IMG/VR virus record: IMGVR_UViG_3300006923_000006
Span: 99,652 to 163,651 of that record
DNA from: a virus
DNA: 64,000 nucleotides
Strand: one strand, 5' to 3'
Each line of letters starts with the position of its first letter. The stretch's first letter is position 1. The position numbers were made by a program, and so were the translations under genes. Below, in pieces: positions 17,017 through 26,949 of this stretch. The notes below the pieces were generated by a model, which saw only the letters and a program-made list of their open reading frames with translations, was not told the origin of the DNA and did no database searches.

Positions 17017-17628
17017 TTATAAATATTCCAGCTCAACGTATAATCCGTATAAATTCTTAGAGCCAATTGAGTCCGGTGAGGCACTAATAGCAACATAGTA
17101 ATCGTGTCTATCAGCAGTAGTATCAGAACCATTAGGTCTCTGCCCCGACATACCAGGACTTGCAACCAAATCCATAATAACAGCACTACCAGTTGGTGTA
17201 TTCCAGGTTGTATCACCAGAACCATTGTTGTTTTGTACAACGTCTGGGTGGATAATTTCAGCTACTTTGGTTGTAACACCAGAAGCTGGATTATTGATAT
17301 TTGTACGGTCAAAAATTCTCAACTTACTATTCTGCGTTTTTACAGCAGAAGTATGAGAAAATCTAACATTCAAAGTAGCCAAAGCATTGGTAATTTGGGT
17401 CAAAGCAACAGAACCTAATCCGTTAATTGAACCGCTACCAGGGTGTTTCCACTTATTGTCATTAACCTGTGGACCCTGAATAGTACCGTTTGCATCAGTA
17501 ATAAACGTTGAAGTTTGGTATGAACCAACCTCAACTGACGAACCGAAAGAACTACCATAAAAACCCAAACCTGAGCCATTTAAATTGGTGATTCCGTTGT
17601 CATCAGCATGAAAGCTAATAGTAGCCAT
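17017..17628 (-). CDS. Virion structural protein
   Basis: 203 residues, mostly beta and rich in Gly, Ser, Asn and Thr (NGSGLGFYGSSFGSSVEVG), ending in a hydrophobic strand (NLYGLYVELEYL). Such proteins are usual as surface or fibre-associated virion parts; I know similar phage sequences but no function. It is the last gene of the late strand before the HNH insertion and has the late-type motif in the gap before it. Confidence 0.55.
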   Translation of the reverse strand: MATISFHADDNGITNLNGSGLGFYGSSFGSSVEVGSYQTSTFITDANGTIQGPQVNDNKWKHPGSGSINGLGSVALTQITNALATLNVRFSHTSAVKTQNSKLRIFDRTNINNPASGVTTKVAEIIHPDVVQNNNGSGDTTWNTPTGSAVIMDLVASPGMSGQRPNGSDTTADRHDYYVAISASPDSIGSKNLYGLYVELEYL

Positions 17629-17676
17629 ATCTTTATATCTCCTAATAATTTGTGTTTAAAATAATAGAACTCTAGT

Positions 17677-17685
17677 GTATTATAC
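17677..17685 (-). promoter_or_regulatory. Putative late promoter (-10-only motif)
   Basis: Minus-strand GTATAATAC inside GGCGTATAATACACTAG, 49 bases before the 17628 start. No -35 element is found at 15-19 bases. The same core occurs at 35657, 49033 and 56053, each time in a gap before a late gene. Confidence 0.5.
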
Positions 17686-17691
17686 GCCATT

Positions 17692-20600
17692 TTAAGCAAT
17701 GTCTGTGTCATTTATCCAAACATTACCAGTTCTTTCAACAGTCATTCTACCATATGCCTTGGTAGACCATTGGGTTTGTAAAAAAGAAGGAGGGTCTATT
17801 AATCTCATCATTATATCAACAGTGTCTCCACTGGCAAAATTAACCAAAAAGTCTGTAGAATATGACCCTAATCCTTTAGAACGTGTGTGTTGAGGAAAAA
17901 TAGGCACATCCCAGGGCCATTTCCAGCCGTTTTTATTAATAATTGGTTCTGTACTCAAACCGTTTTTATAAACAAATGTTTTCATGGTGATAGTAGGATG
18001 AATAGTGGTTCTTAAACTATCAATATCGACTTGGTCAAAAACAACATCATGTGTATGAGCAACTGTTGGTCCAGAGGCTCCATCGGTATCTACTGTGTAT
18101 GATGTTAACCTTGGATAACTTGTTAAATCCCAATCAAAAGTGAAACCAATTCTATAAACTCCAGATTTTTCTATCTTAACAGCATATGTGTCTGTGCTTA
18201 AGTCACTACTAACGGTTAAATCATTTTGATTTAAATTATCAGTATGTGAATTAAAATACAAACCGTCTGAAATAGCCGCTGTTGTAATAACCGGAGGAAC
18301 AACATTACCAACAACTCCTGAAGAAGCAAAATTTAAACCCCAAAATTCTGAAACAGATTTCTGTGTTGTTGTCCAAACCTTGGCGCTGTCATCCCATCTT
18401 AAATCAATAGGTCCAGCTTTCCATTTGTCCATACGAGAATGGTGGTCGTCTAAAAAATCGTCAGTTGGAGTATCAGGGTCTGAATTAGGTACAGGTTTTC
18501 CTTTGGTGTCATATCCCCAACCAACACCAATAGCAGGAAGTTTAATACCCATGGCTCTAACTTTTTCTGTGCCGTCAGCATCACCATTAGATAACAAAGT
18601 ATCTGGTATTTCAGAACTATGAGTGACCAATGATATGTCGTGATTGGAACCAAAAGGATTTAATGTTTGGGCATTAATATTGCCTGTTCCGGTTTCAAAG
18701 TGTGGTAAAACATCTGTATCTTCATCTACATCGTTTGAGTATGGTCTAAACATACCGTCCAAAGACATAGCCGCTTTCTTGTCATAATCAACACCCATAT
18801 GGCTACTAACATTATAATTAGGAGCAATAGCTGCCGTACCTTTTCTAGCGTCAGTATCAGTATTGGTTAACATCATACCCATAATTACTTGGGATGACGA
18901 AGCTGGTTTCTTACGATTAATTCCTGCTCTTTCTCTCAAGGCAAAAAACTTACTAAAAGGTGGTGCTGGTTGCTTAAATAAATTTCTAAACATACGTCTT
19001 TGTTGTTGTTGTCTTTTAGAAATTCTTTGCATTCTATCAGCATTGGCTTTAGATATCTTACCAAATCTTCTAGTCCAAGTTTCCATTCTATATGTACTTG
19101 TTACACCATCAGCACCAATTTTAATAGTAATATCCGTAACGTAAGGACCGGCAGAAATAAGTTGTCCACCCAATTGTATAGTTGGGGCACCAGGAAATTC
19201 TAACAATCCTGTTTCACCAACCTGAGCATTAGAACTAGCGCCAACAACTTTAGCGTTACCAGCTAAGTTCATAGCAGAAAAACCACCATAGTTCCAAGGA
19301 ACTAGTGATTCGTCCTGTTCAAATTCAACCTTACCTTCTGCACCCCATAGATACCATGGGCCATAAACATCGATATTACTCTTTAAAGGAACAGCAGCCA
19401 TAGTAGGAATAACAGCAGCACCTCTGTTTTCAAAGAATAACTGTTCGCCCCCTGGTTGACCAATTAGTTTCGCAATTGTTTCTTCTACTTTTGCGTCTCC
19501 ATGTGTTGTTAAAACTTCTCGAAGAACAGCTAACATAGCGCCAGCAAAATCATTGCTGTCATCTAAATCACGAACCTGACCGCTTATAGTAACAATAGCT
19601 TTTGGACTAAAGTTTGTACTTCTGTTCAGATGAACAATTTCTGGATTGACTTGACATTTAACAAAAACAGTTGTTCCATTAGGTTGCATAATAAGGTCAT
19701 TCTCTGGAACGTCAGAAAAATCTAAGTTTTGAGCATTGTCATACTTAACATACGCTTCAACTCTACCGTCTTGTGTAGTGACGGAATTTACATCAAATGG
19801 CATTAAGTTTAAAGATACCGCAGATGCAAATTCATTTTCATCAATGTATCCCGCGTCAGTAGTTTCGTAACTTGTAGTAATTAATCCGGTTTCATCATCC
19901 TGTGCGGTATATAAGAAAGGAATACTAACTAAAAATTGTTTACCATAAAACTCACTAGCAAGTTTATACACAAAGTCATAAATGATTCTAATAGTTTCTT
20001 CGTGACCACCAGCAATGGCAGAATTAATTTGTTTACGTGAAAAACCACCAAACTCAATTGGCGACATAGCTTTGATTTCAGCCAAAGCTTTAGCTTCTAA
20101 TGCTGTTTTTAGTTTTTCTAAACCATTGCCAATAATATTGAGCTTGGTTGCTCTTTTAAATTGTGGTGTATCTTTATTATCGTCTCTACCACTTAAAAAT
20201 ATTTCCCATGACTCTTGACCAGCTAGAGCAGCACGCATTTCAGCAACATCTGACCAGTAAAAAGCACCAATACCAGGAACATTTAGTGTTCTGGAATCTA
20301 CCGCAAACGTATGAGCATCATTAACACCGACACCATATACTGGATTTTGAGCCGCGTTTAAACCCCAAAAAGGCCAAATGGCTTGATTGCTACCAGCATA
20401 CTGAAACCACGTAAGTAGTTTATTACCACCAACAGCAAACTTGCTTGTGGTCTCATTACGTAATTCTCTACCACTGTCTTTGACTACAGTTTCGGTATTG
20501 TTAACTACGTATTCGTCAATCTTACCTAGTTGCGGAGCATCGTTTCTACTAATAGTTTGAAGTTTGATTACATTTCGGGTTTCAAATATATCCAAAACCG

Positions 20601-21249
20601 TGTTATATACTTCTTCTTCTTGAAGGATAAAAAAGTAATCATGAACACCGGCTTCGCAGATTTCATTGATATAATCCATTAAGCTGATGTTTGCGCCACC
20701 TATTCTATAAAAAGACGGAACTGAAGGCAAAGCCGATAGGTCTAATACATACGTACTCCCTTTAAACACAACAGGGTCTAATGAACTATCGGCTATAGCA
20801 TTCATGGCAAGTAGAACATTTCTCCAAGGCATACCACCTTCATTGACTCCAGCTTGACCAAATCCGTAATTAGACTCTAAGAATCCGTAAACATTATATA
20901 TGTTGGGAACGTTATATGTACTGCCTGTATAGCCATCCAAAATCATTTGGACACCATCAAGAATTTCTCTTGGGTCTGTAATTACAATGTCATACAAAGG
21001 GTTGCCAGAAGTACCGTGTTTTCTCTTCCAGTTTTGAAGCAATCCACCAAAAGTCCATCCTTCATATTCAAAATATACAGGAGCACCCAGTGATTCTCTA
21101 AATTGGTTAATTGGTGGATTAAAACTATCTCCATTTGCGTTGTCTTCAACTAGAGTTACATTCAGACTAGATGGCTGAGAACCCCAACCTAGACTTGCAC
21201 TAAAGTTTACTATAGAAGCACCTAAAAAGCTTCCTCTACTTAAAGCCAT
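17692..21249 (-). CDS. Large tail tip/hub-like protein
   Basis: 1185 residues. The start SLNVTLVEDNANGDSF, then PVYFEYEGWTFGGLLQNW, YDIVITDPREILDG resembles the first hub domain of tail-tip proteins (gp27/gpJ-like fold family), which bind the tube end. A central helical segment (LEKLKTALEAKALAEIKAM) and an Arg-rich stretch (RMQRISKRQQQQRRMFRN) follow, then a beta-rich C-terminus suited to surface contact. It lies downstream of the tape measure, where hub proteins are usual. Function inferred from position and the N-terminal pattern. Confidence 0.5.
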   Translation of the reverse strand: MALSRGSFLGASIVNFSASLGWGSQPSSLNVTLVEDNANGDSFNPPINQFRESLGAPVYFEYEGWTFGGLLQNWKRKHGTSGNPLYDIVITDPREILDGVQMILDGYTGSTYNVPNIYNVYGFLESNYGFGQAGVNEGGMPWRNVLLAMNAIADSSLDPVVFKGSTYVLDLSALPSVPSFYRIGGANISLMDYINEICEAGVHDYFFILQEEEVYNTVLDIFETRNVIKLQTISRNDAPQLGKIDEYVVNNTETVVKDSGRELRNETTSKFAVGGNKLLTWFQYAGSNQAIWPFWGLNAAQNPVYGVGVNDAHTFAVDSRTLNVPGIGAFYWSDVAEMRAALAGQESWEIFLSGRDDNKDTPQFKRATKLNIIGNGLEKLKTALEAKALAEIKAMSPIEFGGFSRKQINSAIAGGHEETIRIIYDFVYKLASEFYGKQFLVSIPFLYTAQDDETGLITTSYETTDAGYIDENEFASAVSLNLMPFDVNSVTTQDGRVEAYVKYDNAQNLDFSDVPENDLIMQPNGTTVFVKCQVNPEIVHLNRSTNFSPKAIVTISGQVRDLDDSNDFAGAMLAVLREVLTTHGDAKVEETIAKLIGQPGGEQLFFENRGAAVIPTMAAVPLKSNIDVYGPWYLWGAEGKVEFEQDESLVPWNYGGFSAMNLAGNAKVVGASSNAQVGETGLLEFPGAPTIQLGGQLISAGPYVTDITIKIGADGVTSTYRMETWTRRFGKISKANADRMQRISKRQQQQRRMFRNLFKQPAPPFSKFFALRERAGINRKKPASSSQVIMGMMLTNTDTDARKGTAAIAPNYNVSSHMGVDYDKKAAMSLDGMFRPYSNDVDEDTDVLPHFETGTGNINAQTLNPFGSNHDISLVTHSSEIPDTLLSNGDADGTEKVRAMGIKLPAIGVGWGYDTKGKPVPNSDPDTPTDDFLDDHHSRMDKWKAGPIDLRWDDSAKVWTTTQKSVSEFWGLNFASSGVVGNVVPPVITTAAISDGLYFNSHTDNLNQNDLTVSSDLSTDTYAVKIEKSGVYRIGFTFDWDLTSYPRLTSYTVDTDGASGPTVAHTHDVVFDQVDIDSLRTTIHPTITMKTFVYKNGLSTEPIINKNGWKWPWDVPIFPQHTRSKGLGSYSTDFLVNFASGDTVDIMMRLIDPPSFLQTQWSTKAYGRMTVERTGNVWINDTDIA

Positions 21250-21252
21250 TTT

Positions 21253-22749
21253 TTATTCCTCATATACCCAATCTATAGAATAAGAAAAACTCCCTTCTGT
21301 TGGGTTCCAGTTTGATTGTGGTTGATTTCTGAAAACCTGACTACCAGTTGGTTGAGCAGCTTGGATAAGACTTCTAATATCTCCCGAAGTGTTAGCTTTT
21401 TCCAATGGTGTTTTCATAAATTCCTTAATAGACGCTTGGTCTGTTCCCGATAGGGTGTCTGGTTTAAATGCCACTTCGATATTAAGACTTCTATTCAACG
21501 CAGGACGAGTACCAATATCTTGCAATACTGGTCCTACTGCTCTTCCTAATACCGGAATTTGAGCGAAAATATCACCATCCAAACCATCTCGAATACCAAT
21601 AACTTCACTTAGAGAGCCTGACACTATGTTTGAGGGTCTATCGTCATATAACAAGCTATAATTAATTGTGCCCGTCACAGGGTTTCTAGCAGTCGTTTGT
21701 GATAAAGGATTGATATTTAATGAAGTGTTTTCAGAATATGCCCGAGCACGACCAAACGCCATGCCAGACGCAACAAGATATGCTTCCTTAGCACTGTCCC
21801 ATTTACTTTTAGTAATTAGATGACTGGTTGAATCTCTTAATTCTAAACCAGCAATGTTACCATCTATATTAACTTGTACTCTACCGCCATTATTGTTAGT
21901 AGATACATTCAACGTTTCAACAGCAGAACCACTAGACGCCATAAGCCAAGTCTCTACCAATGCGTATGCACCACCAAGTTCGTCTACATTTTCATTAATA
22001 ATGTGATTAAATGCTTGGTATGTATCATTAAAGCTATGTAGATTAAATTCACCAGAATTAAACGTAGGATTAAATCTTTCTCCTTTTTTAGAATGTACAT
22101 AATCTCTAGCTTGTTGCCATGCGGGTTTAGCTAATGTTCCAGTATCATCATAAAAAGCTTTGCCTACAGCACTTAAATTATGAGTCAAAACATAGGTTGG
22201 AATATTTCCACCAGAACCAAAAACAACCTGTTCTTCATTAGTGTCTATCGACCAGTTTTCACTTGCGGTACTCACATACACACCAGATGGTGCCAAACCC
22301 AACTGAGCTACATAGTCTTCTTGACCTGGATATAAAATATCCGTATCTAAAACTATAGAATAAGTACTTGTATTAAAGTGTTGACCTTGAGGAAAAACAA
22401 TGGAAACAATCCTAGGATTACACTTAATTGATTGTTGCCCGTCTGCACTTTGGACTTCAAACTGTAAACCTTGTTGAGAAAACAACGAACGAATAGATTC
22501 TTGCTTTCTTTGAATATTTCCAAGTCTACTATCTCCATCAACAGTTTCGTCTGGAGGGAATCCGCCAACAGTATGAAAAGTGCCACTTCCACTAGGCGAA
22601 CCTTTGAAAGAACAAATAGTTCCATTAATAGTGATACTATATTTAGAACCTATTTGTGTACTATCACCCGTTGTTTCATACTGTTTAGATACAGCAATAA
22701 ACGGAGCAGGAATCAACCTGTTTCCATTATACATAACTCTAGTAGACAT
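21253..22749 (-). CDS. Tail tip structural protein
   Basis: 498 residues, no clear catalytic motif. The N-terminus sets out beta strands (YSITINGTICSFKG, FEVQSADGQQSIKC, YSIVLDTDILYPG) and the C-terminus also ends in strands (FSYSIDWVYEE). Packed three bases from the hub-like gene and twelve from the fibre gene, so all are made together. Probably a tail-tip or baseplate component. Family not recognised. Confidence 0.5.
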   Translation of the reverse strand: MSTRVMYNGNRLIPAPFIAVSKQYETTGDSTQIGSKYSITINGTICSFKGSPSGSGTFHTVGGFPPDETVDGDSRLGNIQRKQESIRSLFSQQGLQFEVQSADGQQSIKCNPRIVSIVFPQGQHFNTSTYSIVLDTDILYPGQEDYVAQLGLAPSGVYVSTASENWSIDTNEEQVVFGSGGNIPTYVLTHNLSAVGKAFYDDTGTLAKPAWQQARDYVHSKKGERFNPTFNSGEFNLHSFNDTYQAFNHIINENVDELGGAYALVETWLMASSGSAVETLNVSTNNNGGRVQVNIDGNIAGLELRDSTSHLITKSKWDSAKEAYLVASGMAFGRARAYSENTSLNINPLSQTTARNPVTGTINYSLLYDDRPSNIVSGSLSEVIGIRDGLDGDIFAQIPVLGRAVGPVLQDIGTRPALNRSLNIEVAFKPDTLSGTDQASIKEFMKTPLEKANTSGDIRSLIQAAQPTGSQVFRNQPQSNWNPTEGSFSYSIDWVYEE

Positions 22750-22761
22750 AATTACCTCTTA

Positions 22762-25700
22762 TTAAAAACCGTGAGTATAAAGTTCCATACTGCCAGAAGG
22801 TTGTGATTCAAGAATATTTGGCATTACAAGTGGCATATTATTATTTACACCACTTTCACCACCTTCGACAAATAAATTCATATTATTATTTTCACCAGAT
22901 TGAGCCAACAAGTGTAACGACACACGATGATGAACACCATTAAACTGTCGGTTAATAAACAAATTCATATTATCATTAAACGGTACAGCACCTAAAGTTC
23001 CAGAAGGAGCAGCCATAAACAACGGAATATTTCCAGATTCTAAAACATAATCGTTTTGCAAGAACAATGGAATATTATCATTAACAGAATTGTCGTTTTC
23101 TAAGAACAAATTCATGTTAGAAGTTAAATCAGATGAAGCATCTCCTTGCATAACCAAATTAAGCTGATAATCAGGGTCTGGTGTTCCTGATATTCCAATA
23201 TGTAATGGTGTTGTGTTAAATACGCCAGAATTAGTGGTAGACCACATAAACAATGAAATGTCACCACTACTTTCTAATGGTGTTAAACCACTAGAATAAA
23301 GATTCATAGAAGCATTGTCATACAAACCACCTTTAATATATAGTGGAATACTACCAGAAATAGGTGCTCCGTTAATATATAAAGTAGTATCATCAAATTT
23401 AGTACCAGCTAAAGTATATAAAGGAATAAATTCATTTAGAATAGAACCAGAAATATATACCGGAACACCAGAGGGTCCATTATTAACATGAACTCCTCCC
23501 AAAACGTGTAATGGCATATTGTCGTTGCTGGCTAAACTACCATCAATAAATAAATCTAAATTTTCAGCAGCACCGCGATTTTTGATGAACAAGTCTAATT
23601 CATTGTCGTCAAAATCACCCAGAGTAAACAAAGGCATACTGCCAGTACCAGTAGCAGGAATACACAAAGCATCAAAGCCAACATTGTAAGAAAATAGTTT
23701 TAAATCGCCAAAATAATTCTCATTACCGTCTTGGTTGTATTGTAAGTCTACGGTTAGGTCATTGTCGTGAATCTCGCTTGCTAATATTTCTCCAATATCA
23801 TTACTATTGTATAATCTGTATACCTGTTTTTCACCTGAAGGAAAAAATGTACTAAATTCTGCGAAATTAATAGGAAATCCGCCAGCATCTTCAAATATAA
23901 CAGCACCATCAAACTTAACACCAGATACGTGATTAGTTGTGTGTTCTACACATACGTCCATCCATATAGAACTCGGACTTAATTGTAATGTATTATATAA
24001 AATACTGTCAGTGCCACCAATAGCGTATAAATTGTCAATATTCTTAATAATATTAGTATTATAGGCAGTATAACCAGTGACATCGGCTTTGGTGTTACCG
24101 CTTGGTAATATCCACCTAATAAACGAACTATCACCAGAACATTCGGCGGCTGTCGTTACAACATCACCAACATATTGTGCCGTATTTACTGTCTGCATAA
24201 CAGTGCCAGACAATTCTGGTGTTGTTGCAGAAATCGGATTTCCACTACCTATTCCAAAATCAGTAATCCATCCACCAAAAGAATTATTGCTAAAAAGTGT
24301 TGGATATCCAGACGGCACACCACCAACTGTCATTTTAGGATTGGGATTGTTGATATATCTATTATTTGGGAAACTAACTGAACCCTTATTCTGTAAAAAT
24401 CCATTTGCTGGTGAACCACCGTCTGTCCAAATATCAATACTATCTTCGTCAAAAACAAGTACAATAGTTGTAGTATATATATCTATAGCAGATGCAGAAC
24501 TAGTCAAAGTAATCGGATTTAGTAAATCGTCATATCCACCAATAAGAATAGTATCATCTAACAAAGACACCTGAAGTTCAGCTTGTGATGGAAATCCTCT
24601 ATAGAGAATAGTTTCATTTTGTGGAGTCTTACCGCCACTAGGAGCTACTCGTAGCATAACAAAATAGTTAGTAGGATTCGGAATAACAACCCTTTCACTA
24701 AAATCAATGTAAGCTTCCCCGAATGTACCACTAGACAAAGTTCCAGTAGGACCATAAATAGGTCCATGTGATTCTCTAAATTGGTCTCCCCAAACACCAC
24801 TAAAGCCAGGAAAATAATCATGAGTCAAAATACCACTTGTGGCACCATTTGTTGAATTGACTATTTTTCCTTGATATTCATTTATTGGCCAATATCCAAC
24901 ATCATAAATATTGTCTAATGATTGTTTACCAAAGTCATCACCACTTCCTCTTAAGGTCCAATATGCATTACCACCACCAGAAGGAGTTATTTCTTTTTGA
25001 CACGCAAAAGTATGACCAAAAACATTCAGTCCCATCGTGTCATCTTCTGCATAATGCACATTTAAATGTGTGGCAGAAACTTGTACGCCAGATGGTAAAC
25101 CAATAACTTTAAGTTCTAAATCACGAAACGCTTCTATAACATCATGATGTCTGCGTTGTTGTGTACCGCTTCCATCTCCCCATGGAGTAGGTTGAAAAGC
25201 TTGATGTAAAGGATTATACCAGTTTAACTCACATGTGTAATTTTTAAATCCAGAATATTCAACAATCTGACCAACACCATATAGTTCTGGTGCGATATGT
25301 AGTTTTTTACCAACGCCAGCATAGTAACTTTTAATACAATGCGAAATACCATATACTTCAAATTCATCACGTAAATTTACACCAGAAGTTGGAACATTCA
25401 TTCTCATATTAAGAATAGCTCTACCAATTCTTGTATAATTTCCGCTACCTTGTAAAGCGCCAAAATATAAACTAAGATAATCTGTTTTTTTTGCAGATGA
25501 CACTCCAAATGAATTTAATTGAAGATATTCAGTATCCGTATCAACACCACTCACAGGATGTGAAACTCTGCCTATATCGCTTGCACTTACAACAGCCGCA
25601 ACATCGTTTCTCCAATCTCCACAATGTCCAATAAGACCACTTGGATAAACTTCTGTCTCATATTGCATACTGTTGAAGTGGTTATTTCTAAATTGTCCAC

Positions 25701-26928
25701 CAGAATAATATATTTCTACAGCATTTAATCGAGTACCAGAAGAAGCTGGAAAATCTATTCTTAATGATTCATAACGACTTTTTACATTACCATTATCGGC
25801 AGACGTAGGATAACAATTAAAGTCTAACAAACGAAAAATATCATCTCTAGTTCCATCTGTTAAGTCAATATGTCTAGTAGTAATGCCTTCATCAAAATCT
25901 ACAGTGGTTAAAAACTTTTCATTTAACCAAAAATCTGTTGTGGCAGAAGAAGTAGTATTCACGCCACTAACTTTAACGGTGATTCTATCTGGAATTCTAT
26001 TCGTCTTTTCTATTTTGAACAATGCAGTAACAGCACTACTGGTTGTTGTTTGCATATACTCATTTGCTGCATCTGCATTAACATCTACATCAATTTTTTC
26101 ATATAACGAATTAGTATGACTTCTAAAATTATGATTTTGGTCAACATAGCCATCTTCATCATGTTCAAGAATGTCTCTTACAAATCTAACACGGTCTTGA
26201 CTAGCAAGAGCTAAACAAGCATTGTATTCGCCAGAATTACTACACAGGCACAAAGGTGTACCAGAATCTGTTACAGAAATAGGTCCAGATATATATAACG
26301 GTATATTATCGTTTAAGTCTACAAAAGACTCGCCAGAGGCAACCACATTTAGTTCGTCGAACTTGGTATTTATAGAATTACTAGGAGTTGTTAAATCAAA
26401 AACTATTTCAGGATATCCATCAAGAGAAAAAGTTCTCCAAATTGGCTTAGTGTCGTGATTTACCGTTAGATTAATTGTCGTGGTTTCAAACTGACTAGCG
26501 TCTGGAATGTAAGTATTATCGCCGGAAGCAATTAAGACTTTGGTTTGAGCAAGGCCGGAATTTTGTAACTGATAATACCACAATTGCGGATTATTAAAGT
26601 TTATGTCACCACTACTTCTTATCTGGATACTGATAGAAGATGGCAATACAGCAAAAGGTTCAAGCGTAAGTTGAGCATGTCCATTCGCTGGGTTGTGGTC
26701 TTCGTTATCTATCCAATACTCAGTACTAACAGGTGTTGCTACTCCGTCATTAATAAACGCAGATGCACTACCAGCACCAAAATCCGGCACCGAACTAAGT
26801 TCAGTATCAGATGGAGTTGTAGTACGTACACCATGCCATTCATTAATGCATAATGCGTCACCATCAGTACCCTTTAGTACTCTGTTAGTCCTAGTAGGGT
26901 CTAAATATACAGTACGTTCTATACCCAT
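22762..26928 (-). CDS. Repeat-rich tail fibre protein
   Basis: 1388 residues. The last ~330 residues hold about 17 short repeats built on a hydrophobic core such as NIPLFM, NMNLFV, SIPLYI, spaced roughly 20 residues and separated by acidic or glycine turns, as in stacked beta fibres; more copies occur near residue 210. A central part (PTNYFVMLRVAPSGGK, LQVSLLDDTILIGGYDD) looks like a LamG/jelly-roll carbohydrate-binding domain. It probably forms the receptor-binding fibre. Lies right after the tape measure gene. Confidence 0.6.
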   Translation of the reverse strand: MGIERTVYLDPTRTNRVLKGTDGDALCINEWHGVRTTTPSDTELSSVPDFGAGSASAFINDGVATPVSTEYWIDNEDHNPANGHAQLTLEPFAVLPSSISIQIRSSGDINFNNPQLWYYQLQNSGLAQTKVLIASGDNTYIPDASQFETTTINLTVNHDTKPIWRTFSLDGYPEIVFDLTTPSNSINTKFDELNVVASGESFVDLNDNIPLYISGPISVTDSGTPLCLCSNSGEYNACLALASQDRVRFVRDILEHDEDGYVDQNHNFRSHTNSLYEKIDVDVNADAANEYMQTTTSSAVTALFKIEKTNRIPDRITVKVSGVNTTSSATTDFWLNEKFLTTVDFDEGITTRHIDLTDGTRDDIFRLLDFNCYPTSADNGNVKSRYESLRIDFPASSGTRLNAVEIYYSGGQFRNNHFNSMQYETEVYPSGLIGHCGDWRNDVAAVVSASDIGRVSHPVSGVDTDTEYLQLNSFGVSSAKKTDYLSLYFGALQGSGNYTRIGRAILNMRMNVPTSGVNLRDEFEVYGISHCIKSYYAGVGKKLHIAPELYGVGQIVEYSGFKNYTCELNWYNPLHQAFQPTPWGDGSGTQQRRHHDVIEAFRDLELKVIGLPSGVQVSATHLNVHYAEDDTMGLNVFGHTFACQKEITPSGGGNAYWTLRGSGDDFGKQSLDNIYDVGYWPINEYQGKIVNSTNGATSGILTHDYFPGFSGVWGDQFRESHGPIYGPTGTLSSGTFGEAYIDFSERVVIPNPTNYFVMLRVAPSGGKTPQNETILYRGFPSQAELQVSLLDDTILIGGYDDLLNPITLTSSASAIDIYTTTIVLVFDEDSIDIWTDGGSPANGFLQNKGSVSFPNNRYINNPNPKMTVGGVPSGYPTLFSNNSFGGWITDFGIGSGNPISATTPELSGTVMQTVNTAQYVGDVVTTAAECSGDSSFIRWILPSGNTKADVTGYTAYNTNIIKNIDNLYAIGGTDSILYNTLQLSPSSIWMDVCVEHTTNHVSGVKFDGAVIFEDAGGFPINFAEFSTFFPSGEKQVYRLYNSNDIGEILASEIHDNDLTVDLQYNQDGNENYFGDLKLFSYNVGFDALCIPATGTGSMPLFTLGDFDDNELDLFIKNRGAAENLDLFIDGSLASNDNMPLHVLGGVHVNNGPSGVPVYISGSILNEFIPLYTLAGTKFDDTTLYINGAPISGSIPLYIKGGLYDNASMNLYSSGLTPLESSGDISLFMWSTTNSGVFNTTPLHIGISGTPDPDYQLNLVMQGDASSDLTSNMNLFLENDNSVNDNIPLFLQNDYVLESGNIPLFMAAPSGTLGAVPFNDNMNLFINRQFNGVHHRVSLHLLAQSGENNNMNLFVEGGESGVNNNMPLVMPNILESQPSGSMELYTHGF

Positions 26929-26949
26929 TATTTTTTACCTTGATTGATA